NCBI GenBank assembly: GCA_045399315.1 | Contig: DAYVGO010000002.1 | Coordinates: 62,001 to 126,000 of the forward strand | Length of the DNA: 64,000 bases | DNA from: Arsenophonus sp045399315 | Lineage (GTDB): Bacteria; Pseudomonadota; Gammaproteobacteria; Enterobacterales; Enterobacteriaceae | Direction: 5' to 3' | Shown here: piece after piece, positions 11,488 to 20,417 of the stretch | Position numbering within the stretch: position 1 is the stretch's first letter | How the letters are laid out: every line of letters starts with the position of its first letter | Notes under the pieces: model-generated | What the model saw: the letters and a program-made list of their open reading frames with translations, nothing else | What the model was told of the DNA's origin: nothing | The model's database searches: none | Made by a program: the position numbers and the translations under genes

Positions 11488-11755
11488 TAAGCTACTTTGT
11501 TTTATATTATTACTAGCTAATACCAAGGAGATAAATGCAAATAATAAATTTTTTAATTATAATGAGTGGGATCGATGTATTACTAAATAGCTTTAGTTTG
11601 CGTATTAATTAATTGCCAGTAAGTTTGTCAATTATTTTAATTATTATTCCTATTCTTATGTTAATTCTTTTTTGGAAGTAAAAATGATCGTGATTTGTAA
11701 TGCTAGATAAAATATTTGAGACTTATTATCATTCGATGAGGAAACAAATATAATA
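11488..11755. other. Intergenic stretch with two tiny open frames
   Basis: This spacer between recD and the broken gene at 11756 is AT-rich. It has a good ribosome site (AAGGAG near 11526) before a 25-codon frame at 11535-11612. A 22-codon strongly hydrophobic frame (TTG start at 11611, SIILIIIPILMLILFW core) follows. Together they could be the remains of one small membrane protein, but neither is recognisable and I do not call them genes. Confidence 0.3.
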
Positions 11756-12354
11756 ATGTTACATTTAGTCAATCAAGCATCACAAATTGGCAATTATTTG
11801 TCACTGGCAATCAATCAACCGGGAGCGGGAGCTTCTGCGCCAACAGGTGAGCATACAGAAAATAAACTTAGCGCTCAATTTATTAAAATAGGAAATTCTA
11901 ATATTGAGCTGAAGGCCGTAGAAGAAAAGGAAAATAATTTATTTAACGGTATTAGAAATAATAAGTATCTTAAAACTATCACTAATATTCCAGAATTAAC
12001 TACCCAGAATGAAAGATTTTGTTTAGCCGGTTTAGTATAACGGTAGTTTATAATTACTCTGGAGGAATAACAGCGATCACCAATGTAAAAGCTAAAGCGA
12101 GTAATATTTGTGATAACTATCTTCGAAATAAACAACTAAAATTGACGGAAGATCATGCTATTGTAAACTGAGGTAGAGGTTTAGTAGCTAGCCTTTTACC
12201 TTCAACTGGGGTAGATAATACCATGTATGCTCAGACATTAAATATTGAGGAACGAATTACACAGAACGATTATGATAGTATAATGGTTAAGCAACTTGCA
12301 AGTTTGTGGACTGTTCGTGATCTTCTAATGGTGCGTGGAGCGCAAAATAATTAA
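11756..12354 (+). pseudogene. Decayed gene of unknown family with its own terminator
   Basis: I do not recognise this gene. The first piece (11756-12040, 94 codons, MLHLVNQASQIGNYLSLAIN start) reads to a TAA. The sequence continues in another frame from about 12043 (YNYSGGITAITNVKAKASN) to a TGA near 12170. Beyond that it continues in the same frame (GRGLVASLLPSTGVDNTMYA, then NIEERITQNDYDSIMVKQLA) to a TAA at 12352-12354. The frame joins smoothly if one frameshift and one nonsense change are undone, giving about 195 residues. Composition is polar with Asn/Gln-rich helices and no transmembrane segment. A strong hairpin terminator follows at 12376, so it was once a separate transcription unit. 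A secreted or effector-like protein is possible but only a guess. Confidence 0.5.
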
Positions 12355-12375
12355 TAAGCTGTTATTTTATTATCA

Positions 12376-12416
12376 GATCTTCTCTTATTGAAAGAGAGAA
12401 GATCCAATATTTTTTG
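12376..12416 (+). terminator. Rho-independent terminator of the unknown broken gene
   Basis: A 10-bp perfect stem (GATCTTCTCT at 12376-12385 with AGAGAAGATC at 12395-12404) has a 9-base loop and is followed by a T6 run. It lies 22 bases after the stop of the decayed gene at 11756-12354. Confidence 0.7.
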
Positions 12417-12501
12417 CTTAATAGTTGTTAAAAAGATAGTGCATTTAAATAATGCATTATTTTATTACAATTGAATTTATAAATTATATTATTAATTGGT
12501 T

Positions 12502-13835
12502 TTATCGTGCCCAATTAACATTGAGTATTAAAATTTTTGAACATCGTTGATAATTATAAAGAGCTTGCTTTTTTATAGATAACATATCAATTTGCACCGG
12601 GAAAAATCCTCTTTCTTGAAACCAATGAGTGTTGTGGGTTGTTAATACAAAAAGTTTTTCTAGTTTTGGTTTTTTGGCTTGTAGAATAATATGTTCGAGT
12701 AGTATTTCTCCTCTTGATAAATTTTGATAATCAGGATGTACCGCCAGGCAAGCCATCTCTCCAGACTTCTCTTCTAAATAGGTATGGAGTGCTGCTCAGG
12801 CAATAATCATTTTTTCTCGCTCGATAATTGTAAGTTTATCAATTTCCATTTCTAATTGTTCACGGGAGCGGCGAACTAATATTCCTTATTGCCCCAACGG
12901 TTGAATTAATTCTAAAATTTCTCGGATATCATTGAGATTAGCTCGACTAATTTGTTCACAATTTTCCATCATAATTTGGATACCAATACCTTCGTGAGAA
13001 AAAAGTTCTTGCAATAAAGCGCCATTCTCTTGGTAGCTATTAAGTGGCTACGGTGAACACCCTCCCGGTATCTTTAGTGGCGCTACGCAAAAAAGACAGT
13101 ACATCAGAAGGGCCATTCTGCTGTTTTTCTAGTTTATCAATAGTTTTTCATCTTCATTAGTTGACAGTTCAGATAATATATTGCCATTTTTATCACTAAT
13201 GCTTTGTGAAGAACAAAATCCAATTAATTTATCTGCTTTAAGTTTGATCGCTAATTGGGTTGCGATGGTTTCTATGGTTAAGTTAAAACTTTCTTCAGTT
13301 ACCGAACAGCAATGGGACCAATTAATACAATTGAACTGTTCTCTAATTGATGATTGATAGACACTTCATCGATACATCGAATGCTGCCGCTATGACAATA
13401 ATCAACACTATCATAAATTCCTAAGGGTTGCACAATAATAAAATTATCACTGATGACATTAATATGTGCACCTTGCAATGGGTCATTATTGAGATTCATT
13501 AATAATAGAGTGGTGATATCCAATTGTAATGCCCATGATATTTGTTTAGCTAGTTCAAGGGAATTGGCGTCAGTGACGCGAATATTTTTATGGTCAACTA
13601 CAGGACATTGATGATTTTTTAGCTTTTTATCAATTTGAAGACGTATACTATATACAGCAACTAGGCGAATACCAAGTCTGTGTAATAAACCAATGTCGCT
13701 AATAATATTAGCAAAATTTTTATCTGCGATGGCGTCACTATTTAATGTAATAACGAAGGTTTTATTGCGAGGTATATTGATATAGGGAACAGAGTGGCGA
13801 AATCCATTAACTAAATCAGTAGTGTGTCCTTTCAT
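12502..13835 (-). pseudogene. argA: Broken N-acetylglutamate synthase
   Basis: ArgA makes N-acetylglutamate, the first step of arginine synthesis. The start is the ATG at 13835 (MKGHTTDLVNGFRHS, matching the E. coli N-terminus). The amino-acid-kinase half reads intact to GPIAV. A one-base loss near 13305 then breaks the frame before VTEESFNLT. The remainder is recognisable but carries further lesions near 13050, a TAA replacing Gln before GILVRRSREQLEME, and a TGA replacing Cys in IIA-AALH. The last 84 codons (12502-12756) contain the acetyltransferase end GEMACLAVHPDYQN and LFVLTTHNTHWFQERGF. It is divergent from amiC. The gene is clearly dead, so arginine must come from the host or from another acetylating enzyme. 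Confidence 0.95.
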
Positions 13836-14081
13836 ATGTTCCTCATATGAATGATTATTCTTAATAAAAGTATTTTTATGATTTTTGACACAAAATAGCA
13901 AGAAAAAATGCATGAAAAATCATCATTATTGTTTCAGAATATATAGGTGGCTAATTATTTTTAAAGTTCAATTTATGCATGATAGCTCATCAATGATTAG
14001 TTAAAGTTTTCTATAGTTATTTTTTCGTTGTTGATAGTATTGAACGGTTGTAATTATTTAATGTGTTAAGTAGGTTTTTCG

Positions 14082-15329
14082 ATGGATCATTCAAAACAGG
14101 GTTTTTCACGACGACGTCTTCTACAAGGAGCCGCCGCTACTATGCTGTTAAATATTAGCTCATTGGGGCTAGCGGCATCTTCAAGTATAGTTGCTATTCG
14201 TATTTGGCCGGCATCTAGCTATACTCGAGTAACTTTAGAATCAAATGTTGCTTTAAAATATCGTCAGTTTGCTTTGTCTGCTCCTGATCGGATTGTGGTA
14301 GATTTAGAAAATGTCCAATTAAATAGTGTCTTACAAGATGTTGGCAAGCAAATCACTTCACGTGATCCTTATCTAAAATTAGTCAGAGTAGGGCAATTTG
14401 ATCAAAAAACAGTGCGATTAGTTTTTGAAGTAAAGATACATGTTGAGCCGCAAATGTTTGCGATTAATCCAGTTGCTGGTTTTAAACATCGCCTGGTTGT
14501 TGATTTTTATCCCGCTTTAGGCGTTCACACTGATGATGATCCGTTATTAGCACTATTGGAAGATTATAATAAAGGTAAATTGGACAATACGTTACCAGTT
14601 AAAGCGAAAAAACCAGGCAAAGCAGGTAGAGATAGGCCGATTATTATTATGATCGATCCAGGTCATGGTGGAGAAGATCCTGGCGCGATAGGAAAATATA
14701 AAACCCGTGAAAAAGACATCGTTTTACAAATTGCCCGGCGATTAAAAATATTAATTAATCGTGAGCCTAAGATGAAAGTATGTATGACTCGTAATGAAGA
14801 TGTATTTATTCCTTTAAAAGTGCGAGTTGCGAAAGCACGTAAAATGCAGGTTGATTTATTTGTCTCTATTCATGCTGATGCTTTTACTAATCGTAAAACG
14901 AGAGGTTCATCTGTATTTGCATTATCGACAAAAGGGGCAACCAGCAATACTGCACGTTATTTAGCTCAAACACAAAATGAGGCAGATCTTATTGGTGGTG
15001 TCAGAAAAAGTGGTGATAAATATCTTGATCATACCATGTTTGATTTAGTTCAAACGGCGACCATTAATGATAGCTTGAAATTTGGTTCAGAAGTTCTTAA
15101 ACGGATGGGTAACGTTAACAAGTTACATAGGAACATTGTTGATCAAGCTGGTTTTGCCGTCTTAAAGGCACCAGATATTCCGTCCATTCTTGTTGAAACT
15201 GCTTTTATTAGTAATATTGAAGAGGAACGAAAATTAAAGACGGCGAAATTCCAACAGCAGATGGCGGAATCTATTTTTCGCGGCATTAAAGCTTATTTTG
15301 AAAATGGCGGCAAACTTGCTCTGCGTTAG
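14082..15329 (+). CDS. amiC: AmiC, Tat-exported N-acetylmuramoyl-L-alanine amidase
   Basis: AmiC cleaves the peptide from MurNAc during septum splitting. It is 415 residues, as in E. coli. The N-terminus has a twin-arginine signal (SRRRLLQG, then a hydrophobic stretch ending near residue 32), so it is exported folded. An AMIN septum-targeting domain follows at about residues 35-150, then a basic linker and the Amidase_3 zinc domain at about 190-405. Zinc and catalytic residues are visible: His in DPGHGGEDPG, Glu in TREKDIVL, His in SIHADAF and Glu in LVETAFISN. The gene is divergent from the dead argA and followed by opposite-strand tRNAs. No lesion is seen. Confidence 0.96.
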   Translation: MDHSKQGFSRRRLLQGAAATMLLNISSLGLAASSSIVAIRIWPASSYTRVTLESNVALKYRQFALSAPDRIVVDLENVQLNSVLQDVGKQITSRDPYLKLVRVGQFDQKTVRLVFEVKIHVEPQMFAINPVAGFKHRLVVDFYPALGVHTDDDPLLALLEDYNKGKLDNTLPVKAKKPGKAGRDRPIIIMIDPGHGGEDPGAIGKYKTREKDIVLQIARRLKILINREPKMKVCMTRNEDVFIPLKVRVAKARKMQVDLFVSIHADAFTNRKTRGSSVFALSTKGATSNTARYLAQTQNEADLIGGVRKSGDKYLDHTMFDLVQTATINDSLKFGSEVLKRMGNVNKLHRNIVDQAGFAVLKAPDIPSILVETAFISNIEEERKLKTAKFQQQMAESIFRGIKAYFENGGKLALR

Positions 15330-15393
15330 CAGAGTTAATTAAATAAACAATAGTGCTTAAGGAAACTTATTTAATATTAACTGAAAAATAAGT

Positions 15394-15470
<77 letters not shown>

Positions 15471-15498
15471 TCAGAGATGATGAATTTTTTTATAATAT

Positions 15499-15575
15499 TG
15501 GTTGCGGGAGCCGGATTTGAACCGACGACCTTCGGGTTATGAGCCCGATGAGCTACTAAGCTGCTCTATCCCGTG
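15499..15575 (-). tRNA. Second initiator tRNA-fMet (CAT), diverged copy
   Basis: This is a 77-base tandem copy, 28 bases upstream of the other in transcription order, with the same anticodon arm and CCA. Differences are G2 to A, G7 to A (compensated by C66 to T), G9 to A, G18 to A, G26 to A and T65 to C. The G2 change gives an A-C mismatch at pair 2-71. The G18 change removes the G normally stacking and pairing with the T-loop. All five 5'-half changes are G to A. It may be transcribed but misfolded; a decaying duplicate is the likely reading. Confidence 0.85.
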
Positions 15576-16036
15576 TCCGATAGCGGGTCACTATACTCAG
15601 GATCATATCTGATGCAAGTTTTTTTCTTAAATATGGCTATATTTTTTCATATCTTGTACATAAAAGAGACTTAATGATTATTTTTTGTTCTTTTGTGGTA
15701 ATCATGCATAACTTTTATTGATATTTCTTTTCGCCAAAATTAGATTGGTAAATAGAAGTTCAATACAATCACCAACAATAAATAAATTATTACTTTAAAT
15801 TGATAAAATATTTTATTAGAAATTATCTTGCAGAGATGATAAGTGTTTATGTTACAGATAAAATGAACTGGTAGTTATTGGATAATCAGTTAGTATGCCA
15901 TGTAAGTTGCGATTAAGTATATAAAAAATCTGTTTTTGTTATCACGATAGATATTATCAGTGCTTAGAATAAAATAATAAATGAGTTTTTTGTTATTGTT
16001 GTTGTTCACACTATTTTTTATTAATTGAGGTTAGAC
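15576..16036. other. Gene-free AT-rich spacer
   Basis: I see no coding frame, RNA gene or repeat in this 461-base spacer. From memory, mltA lies between the metZWV tRNAs and tcdA in E. coli; if that order was ancestral here, mltA has been erased beyond recognition. Confidence 0.5.
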
Positions 16037-16820
16037 ATGTAGTTATCCCTTTCAGAAGCTTGGATGCAGCGCTTCGTTGGTATTGGCCGTCTTTATGGTC
16101 AACAAGCATTAATGCTTGTTGCTCATTCACACGTCTGTGTTGTTGGCATAGGTGGCGTAGGTTCATGGGCAACAGAAGCTTGCAAGAACCGGTATCGGTA
16201 CTATTACTTTAATTGATATGGATGATGTTTGTGTAAAGAATATTAATCGGCAATTACATGCACTAAGTGAAACAATTGGGCAATCAAAAGTTGAAGTGAT
16301 GAGAGAACGTATTTTACAAATTAACCCTGAATGTCAGGTTAATATTATTGATGATTTTGTCACAATCGATAATTTTGCTGAGGTGATATCTCTTCAATTT
16401 GATTATGTGATCGATGCTATTGATAGCATCCTGCCTAAAGCAGCTTTGTTAGCTTATTGTCGTCGCTATAAAATACCGATTTGACCACCGGAGGGGCTGG
16501 TGGACAAATTTATCCGACCCAGATCCAAGTCAAAGACTTAGCAAAAACCATTCATGATCCCTTAGCTGCCAAATTACGTGGAAGATTAAAAAGTGATTTT
16601 AAAATAGTCAAAAATAGTAAAGGAAAATATTGACTGTGTTTTCTCGACAGAACAGCTAGTTTACCCACAAAGTGATGGAACAGTTTGCATGGCTAAAAGT
16701 ACCACTGAAGGAGCCAAACGTATGGATTGTGCCGCTGACTTTGGTGCGGCAACCATGGTAACAGTTAGTTTTGGTTTTATCGCTGTTTCTCATATATTAA
16801 AAAATTGCAGCGTAAAATGA
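16037..16820 (+). pseudogene. tcdA: Broken tRNA t6A37 dehydratase TcdA (CsdL)
   Basis: TcdA is the E1-like ATP-dependent enzyme that cyclises t6A at position 37 to ct6A. The gene can be followed from ATG 16037 to TGA 16820. Codon 2 is TAG. The nucleotide-binding loop VVGIGGVGSWATEA is readable, then a one-base shift near 16185 precedes RTGIGTITLIDMDD. The middle piece (16218-16484) ends in TGA at KIPI. A shift there restores TTGGAGGQIYPTQIQV, and another TGA/shift near 16632 precedes DCVFSTEQLVYPQSDG. There are at least four lesions. Its partner genes csdE and csdA, directly downstream on the other strand, are broken too. Confidence 0.94.
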
Positions 16821-16863
16821 TGCATAACGACACAGTGTGAGATGATTTGTTAGTCATAGTTTG

Positions 16864-17328
16864 CTAGCAAATCTCATTTTGCGCAATTTTTTGGCAGGCT
16901 GTCATCGGAGATTGAATGCCATTTACTCTTGAGATACTAAGTTGTTGCATGAGTCTCATATTGTTTAAAAATATCTATCAAGTCAAGCGATAAAATTTGA
17001 GGGGCAGTTTTTCCTTCGATAGAACAAAGTAGAATGGCAAGTAAACCTTTCACTATCCTGCCCTCACTATCAGCATAAAAATGAAGCGAGTGATCAATAT
17101 CTTGCTGATAACCCAGCCCAGCTAAACTCGATTTTTGCAGCCATTCACTTCTATATCTGGCGTTTTATATTCCGGGGGGGGTAAGGTAGGGAATTGACGA
17201 GCTAATTGGATAAGCAGCCGATATTTATTTTCCGATTGATCAGTCTTAGTGAAGGATTTAATCAGGTCGGTTAGTGTGATCTGCTGGCCTAAAGGATGGT
17301 AAAAGAAATGGGCTGTTTTACCTATCAT
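16864..17328 (-). pseudogene. csdE: Broken CsdE, sulfur-acceptor partner of CsdA
   Basis: CsdE is a SufE-like protein that accepts sulfur from CsdA and works with TcdA. The ATG at 17328 opens a 68-codon frame through the acceptor-loop Cys in NGCKNRV. TAG then replaces the Trp of the usual CENRVWLGY. A frameshift leads to GYQQDIDHSLHFYADSEGR and GLLAILLCSIEGKTAPQIL, and another leads to the C-terminal piece QQLSISRVNGIQSPMTAC, ending at a TAG at 16864. A run of eight G at 17171-17178 lies inside the gene; it would be prone to further shifts. Confidence 0.9.
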
Positions 17329-17342
17329 GAAAAACCTATTTA

Positions 17343-18545
17343 TTAATTTTCTCGCAAAAGTGATATTGCGAAATCTACTGCGGGAATGAATTTGTCAGTA
17401 TCGTCCTGACTATTATAAGGCATGAAGGAGGTACGTAAACAGCCTTAATTCCTAAAGCATTCATTAGAGGTTATGCACAATGCTGAACACTATGGAGAGC
17501 AATATTTTGCTCCGCTAACAGTGTAGCTAGATCACTGTGATGAATATCGTCATAGTTGAATACGAGTAAAGCGGCGTTAGAATGGCGATAATTTGTAAAG
17601 CCTGGCAATTTGGTTAGCTGACTTTTAGTATAATCGGTTAAGGCAATAGCGTAATTTTCGGTTTCAGTCCAATTTATTGTTTTCATCCAGTCTAAGACAG
17701 CGTTAAATGCTAAGACTCTGGCAATATTTGGTGTGCTCGCTTTAAATCGATGCGGAATTGTTTCCGGTGTAAAATGGGAAAAATAAGCTTTGGTTAACAT
17801 TTTGTCACCGCCTTGCCAGGGAGCGATCTCTTCTAAAGTGCATTTATTCCATAGCAAATCCCTAATCCAGTTGGACCATAGAGTTTATGGGCTGAAAAGA
17901 CATAAAAATCAATGCCTAAAGCTTGTAAGTAATACCACGGTGTACGATGCTTTGGGCACCATCAACCACGACGATAATATTATGTTGATGTGCTAGGGTA
18001 GTGATTGCTTGGATATCCGTTTGTTCACCGGTAACATTTGACTAATCACAATTACTCGGGTTTTTGTGGTGATCAGAGTTGACAGATGTTCAATAGACAG
18101 TTGTTTTGTCGCTTGTAAGGGCCATTTAACCATTTTAGCACCAGTCTGTTCTGCGACGATTAACCACGGGAGCAAATTGGCATGGTGTTCAATCTCACTA
18201 ACGATAATTTCATCATTAGGCTGAAGGCGAGAGCGAAAATAACCTTAGGTAATAAAGTTAATCGATTCAGTGCTACCTTTTGTCCAAATAAATTTCCTCA
18301 GCTTGATTAGCATTAATTAATTTCGCTACCTTTCTTTGAGTCTGTTCATAAGTATAAGTTGTTGTTTGTGCCGTAGGGTGTTGGGCACGATGGACTGAGG
18401 CATTAATATGTTGATAGTAATCAACTGTTGCTGCAATCATATAGCTGAGCTTAAGGGTCGTTGCCGTGCTATCTAGAAAAATAGTTTCATCTTGGATAGC
18501 AGGAAAATATTGGCGAAATTGTGTTACGGAAAATGTTGTTGTCAT
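17343..18545 (-). pseudogene. csdA: Broken cysteine desulfurase CsdA
   Basis: CsdA is a PLP-dependent cysteine desulfurase of about 400 residues. The reading starts at 18545 (TFSVTQFRQYFPAIQDE). It shifts near 18275 before FIWTKGSTESINFIT, where a TAA replaces Gln. It resumes with PNDEIIVSEIEHHANLLPWL, shifts again near 18040 and 17950, and the PLP-lysine region AHKLYGPTGLG is still legible. A further shift near 17860 leads to a piece ending VQHCA at a TAA (Gln in homologues). The last part, FMPYNSQDDTDKF, needs one more shift and ends at the TAA at 17343. At least six lesions are present. Confidence 0.92.
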
Positions 18546-18756
18546 GAAAAACCACAGCTATTTAAGTATTTGGCATCTATGCTCGGTAATTATTACAACT
18601 TTACTTTGTTATCAATGATCTTTATAGCAAGGTTTGTTATATTCATTTCAATTAAAATAATAGTACTAGTCTTAATTAATTATATTGGTTTTATTAGTGT
18701 CATAATTATATCGTCCGGTTTCATTTGTCGGTGAAAAAAATTTATTTAGCGCAAGT

Positions 18757-18948
18757 AAAAAAACGCCACAATTAAAGGCGGCGCGTTAAAATTACTATGG
18801 ACAGACAAGGTAAATGTATAGGAGTAAAATAGTAGTATTGACTAGTTAATCTGGAAAACCAGGCAATTTGCAAATACAACATCACAGCCACAAAGCCAAG
18901 AAATTTACATAAATTAACAGGTTAACTATTCATTCAGCTCTAGGAAAC
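18757..18948 (-). ncRNA. gcvB: GcvB small regulatory RNA
   Basis: GcvB is an Hfq-dependent RNA that represses many amino-acid and peptide transporter mRNAs when glycine is plentiful. It was recognised on the minus strand, divergent from gcvA, exactly where enterobacterial gcvB lies. The G/U-rich R1 seed region GTGATGTTGTATTTGC (18874-18889) is present. The block TACATTTACCTTGTCTGTCC is almost identical to E. coli. A final GC-rich hairpin (GCGCCGCC...GGCG) ends in T7 at 18757-18763. A TATAGT at 18955-18960 is a fitting -10 box, placing the 5' end near 18948 (give or take a few bases). At about 192 nt it is a little shorter than the roughly 205 nt of E. coli, mainly because the R1-terminator linker is reduced. 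Confidence 0.87.
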
Positions 18949-19049
18949 AAGCTTACTATAGATATATACTGGTTTATCTACAATGGACAATTTATAATGC
19001 TTCAGATTATAAAAACTAATGGATATATAAGGATGAGTAAGAAACGATC

Positions 19050-19988
19050 ATGTCAAAACGTATGCCTCCTCTTAATGCATTAAGGGTGTTTGATGCTGCA
19101 GCACGTCATTTGAGTTTTACTAAAGCGGCTGAGGAGCTTTTTGTTACCCAGGCTGCCATAAGTCATCAAATAAAAGGTTTGGAAGATTTCTTAGGTTTGA
19201 AATTATTTCGTCGGCGTAATCGTTCATTATTACTAACTGAAGAAGGGCAAAGTTATTATTTAGATATTGGTAATATTTTTTCTTCGCTACGTGAAGCTAC
19301 TCGAAAATTACAGGCACTGAGTACCAAAGGAGCATTAACCGTCAGTTTATTACCGAGTTTTGCTATTCAATGGTTAGTGCCACGTCTATCGAGTTTTAAT
19401 TATGCTTATCCTGACATTAATGTGCGTATTCAGGCCGTCGATCATGAGGGTGATAAGATGGCCGATGATGTTGATGTAGCAATTTTTTATGGTTATGGTA
19501 ATTGGCCAGATCTAAGAACAGATCGTTTGTATGCTGAATATTTAATACCAGTTTGTGCGCCTACCTTGTTAGCTGGGCGTTATCCCTTAAAAGAACCAAA
19601 AGATTTGGTTCATTATACATTGCTGCATGATTCTTCACGACACGATTGGCAGGCATATGTACGGCAATTATCATTACAAGACATTATTAATGTAGAGCAA
19701 GGACCTATTTTCAGTCATAGTGCTATGGTTATCCAGGCTGCAATTCATGGTCAAGGTATTGCATTGATTAATAATATTATGACTAAAAATGAACTTGATA
19801 CGGGCCGTTTAGTCTGTCCATTTAATGATTTTTTAGTCAGTAAAAAAGCCTTCTATTTAGTTTGTCATTATAATCAGGTGGAGTTAGGTAAGATTGCTGC
19901 GTTTCGTCAATGGATCCTCGAAAAAGCAGCAAGCGAGCAACAAAAATGGGGCTTTTTACCCATGAGTAGTAAATTATATGACAAGTAA
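19050..19988 (+). CDS. gcvA: GcvA, LysR-type regulator of glycine cleavage and gcvB
   Basis: GcvA activates or represses the gcvTHP glycine-cleavage operon and activates gcvB. It has 312 residues. The N-terminal winged helix-turn-helix runs over about residues 5-65 (NALRVFDAAARHLSFTKAAE with TQAAISHQIKGLED as recognition helix). The C-terminal LysR substrate-binding domain spans about 95-300. The gene is divergent from gcvB with about 100 bases between, the typical shared control region. It is intact, so the glycine-responsive circuit appears to be retained. Confidence 0.94.
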   Translation: MSKRMPPLNALRVFDAAARHLSFTKAAEELFVTQAAISHQIKGLEDFLGLKLFRRRNRSLLLTEEGQSYYLDIGNIFSSLREATRKLQALSTKGALTVSLLPSFAIQWLVPRLSSFNYAYPDINVRIQAVDHEGDKMADDVDVAIFYGYGNWPDLRTDRLYAEYLIPVCAPTLLAGRYPLKEPKDLVHYTLLHDSSRHDWQAYVRQLSLQDIINVEQGPIFSHSAMVIQAAIHGQGIALINNIMTKNELDTGRLVCPFNDFLVSKKAFYLVCHYNQVELGKIAAFRQWILEKAASEQQKWGFLPMSSKLYDK

Positions 19989-20021
19989 GATAATTGTTTT
20001 AAAAAGAAAAAGGATATTAAC

Positions 20022-20417
20022 GTGAATACTCGTTTAATGTTGATATTTGCAGGAATTAGTGGATTTTTTTGTGTTGCGTTTGGTGCAATTGGTTCATACT
20101 TATTATCACCACTGCTGAGCCAAGATCAAGTAGAATGGATTCATATTGGGATACGTTATCAAGCAATGCACACCTTAGTACTGATGATATTAAGTTCAAT
20201 CCTATTACGTAAGGTCATTTTATGGTTTTACTGGGGAGGTATTTTCTTCAGTATAGGTATTTTATTATTCAGTGGCAGTCTCTACTGTATGGCCCTATTA
20301 CAAGTAAAATATTTTGCGTATTTGACACCAATAGGCGGTTTTTGCTTTCTAATTGGCTGGATATTAATAGTTATTGGCTCAACTCGACTTAGGAATCCAA
20401 CAATACGTCATGAATAA
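20022..20417 (+). CDS. ygdD: YgdD, DUF423 inner-membrane protein
   Basis: This 131-residue membrane protein of the DUF423 family has about four transmembrane helices: near residues 5-27, 45-60, 65-85 and 95-115. It matches E. coli YgdD throughout (FWYWGGIFFSIGI-type second half, LFSGSLYCMALL). Function in the family is unknown. The GTG start at 20022 is 7 bases after an AAAAAGG site. The 3' end overlaps the rlmM start by eight bases, as in E. coli. Confidence 0.9.
   Translation: MNTRLMLIFAGISGFFCVAFGAIGSYLLSPLLSQDQVEWIHIGIRYQAMHTLVLMILSSILLRKVILWFYWGGIFFSIGILLFSGSLYCMALLQVKYFAYLTPIGGFCFLIGWILIVIGSTRLRNPTIRHE

Noticed and set aside
18492..18734. Plus-strand small membrane protein between csdA and gcvB
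   Set aside because: It starts inside csdA on the opposite strand, has no ribosome site, and its hydrophobic look comes from AT-rich DNA.
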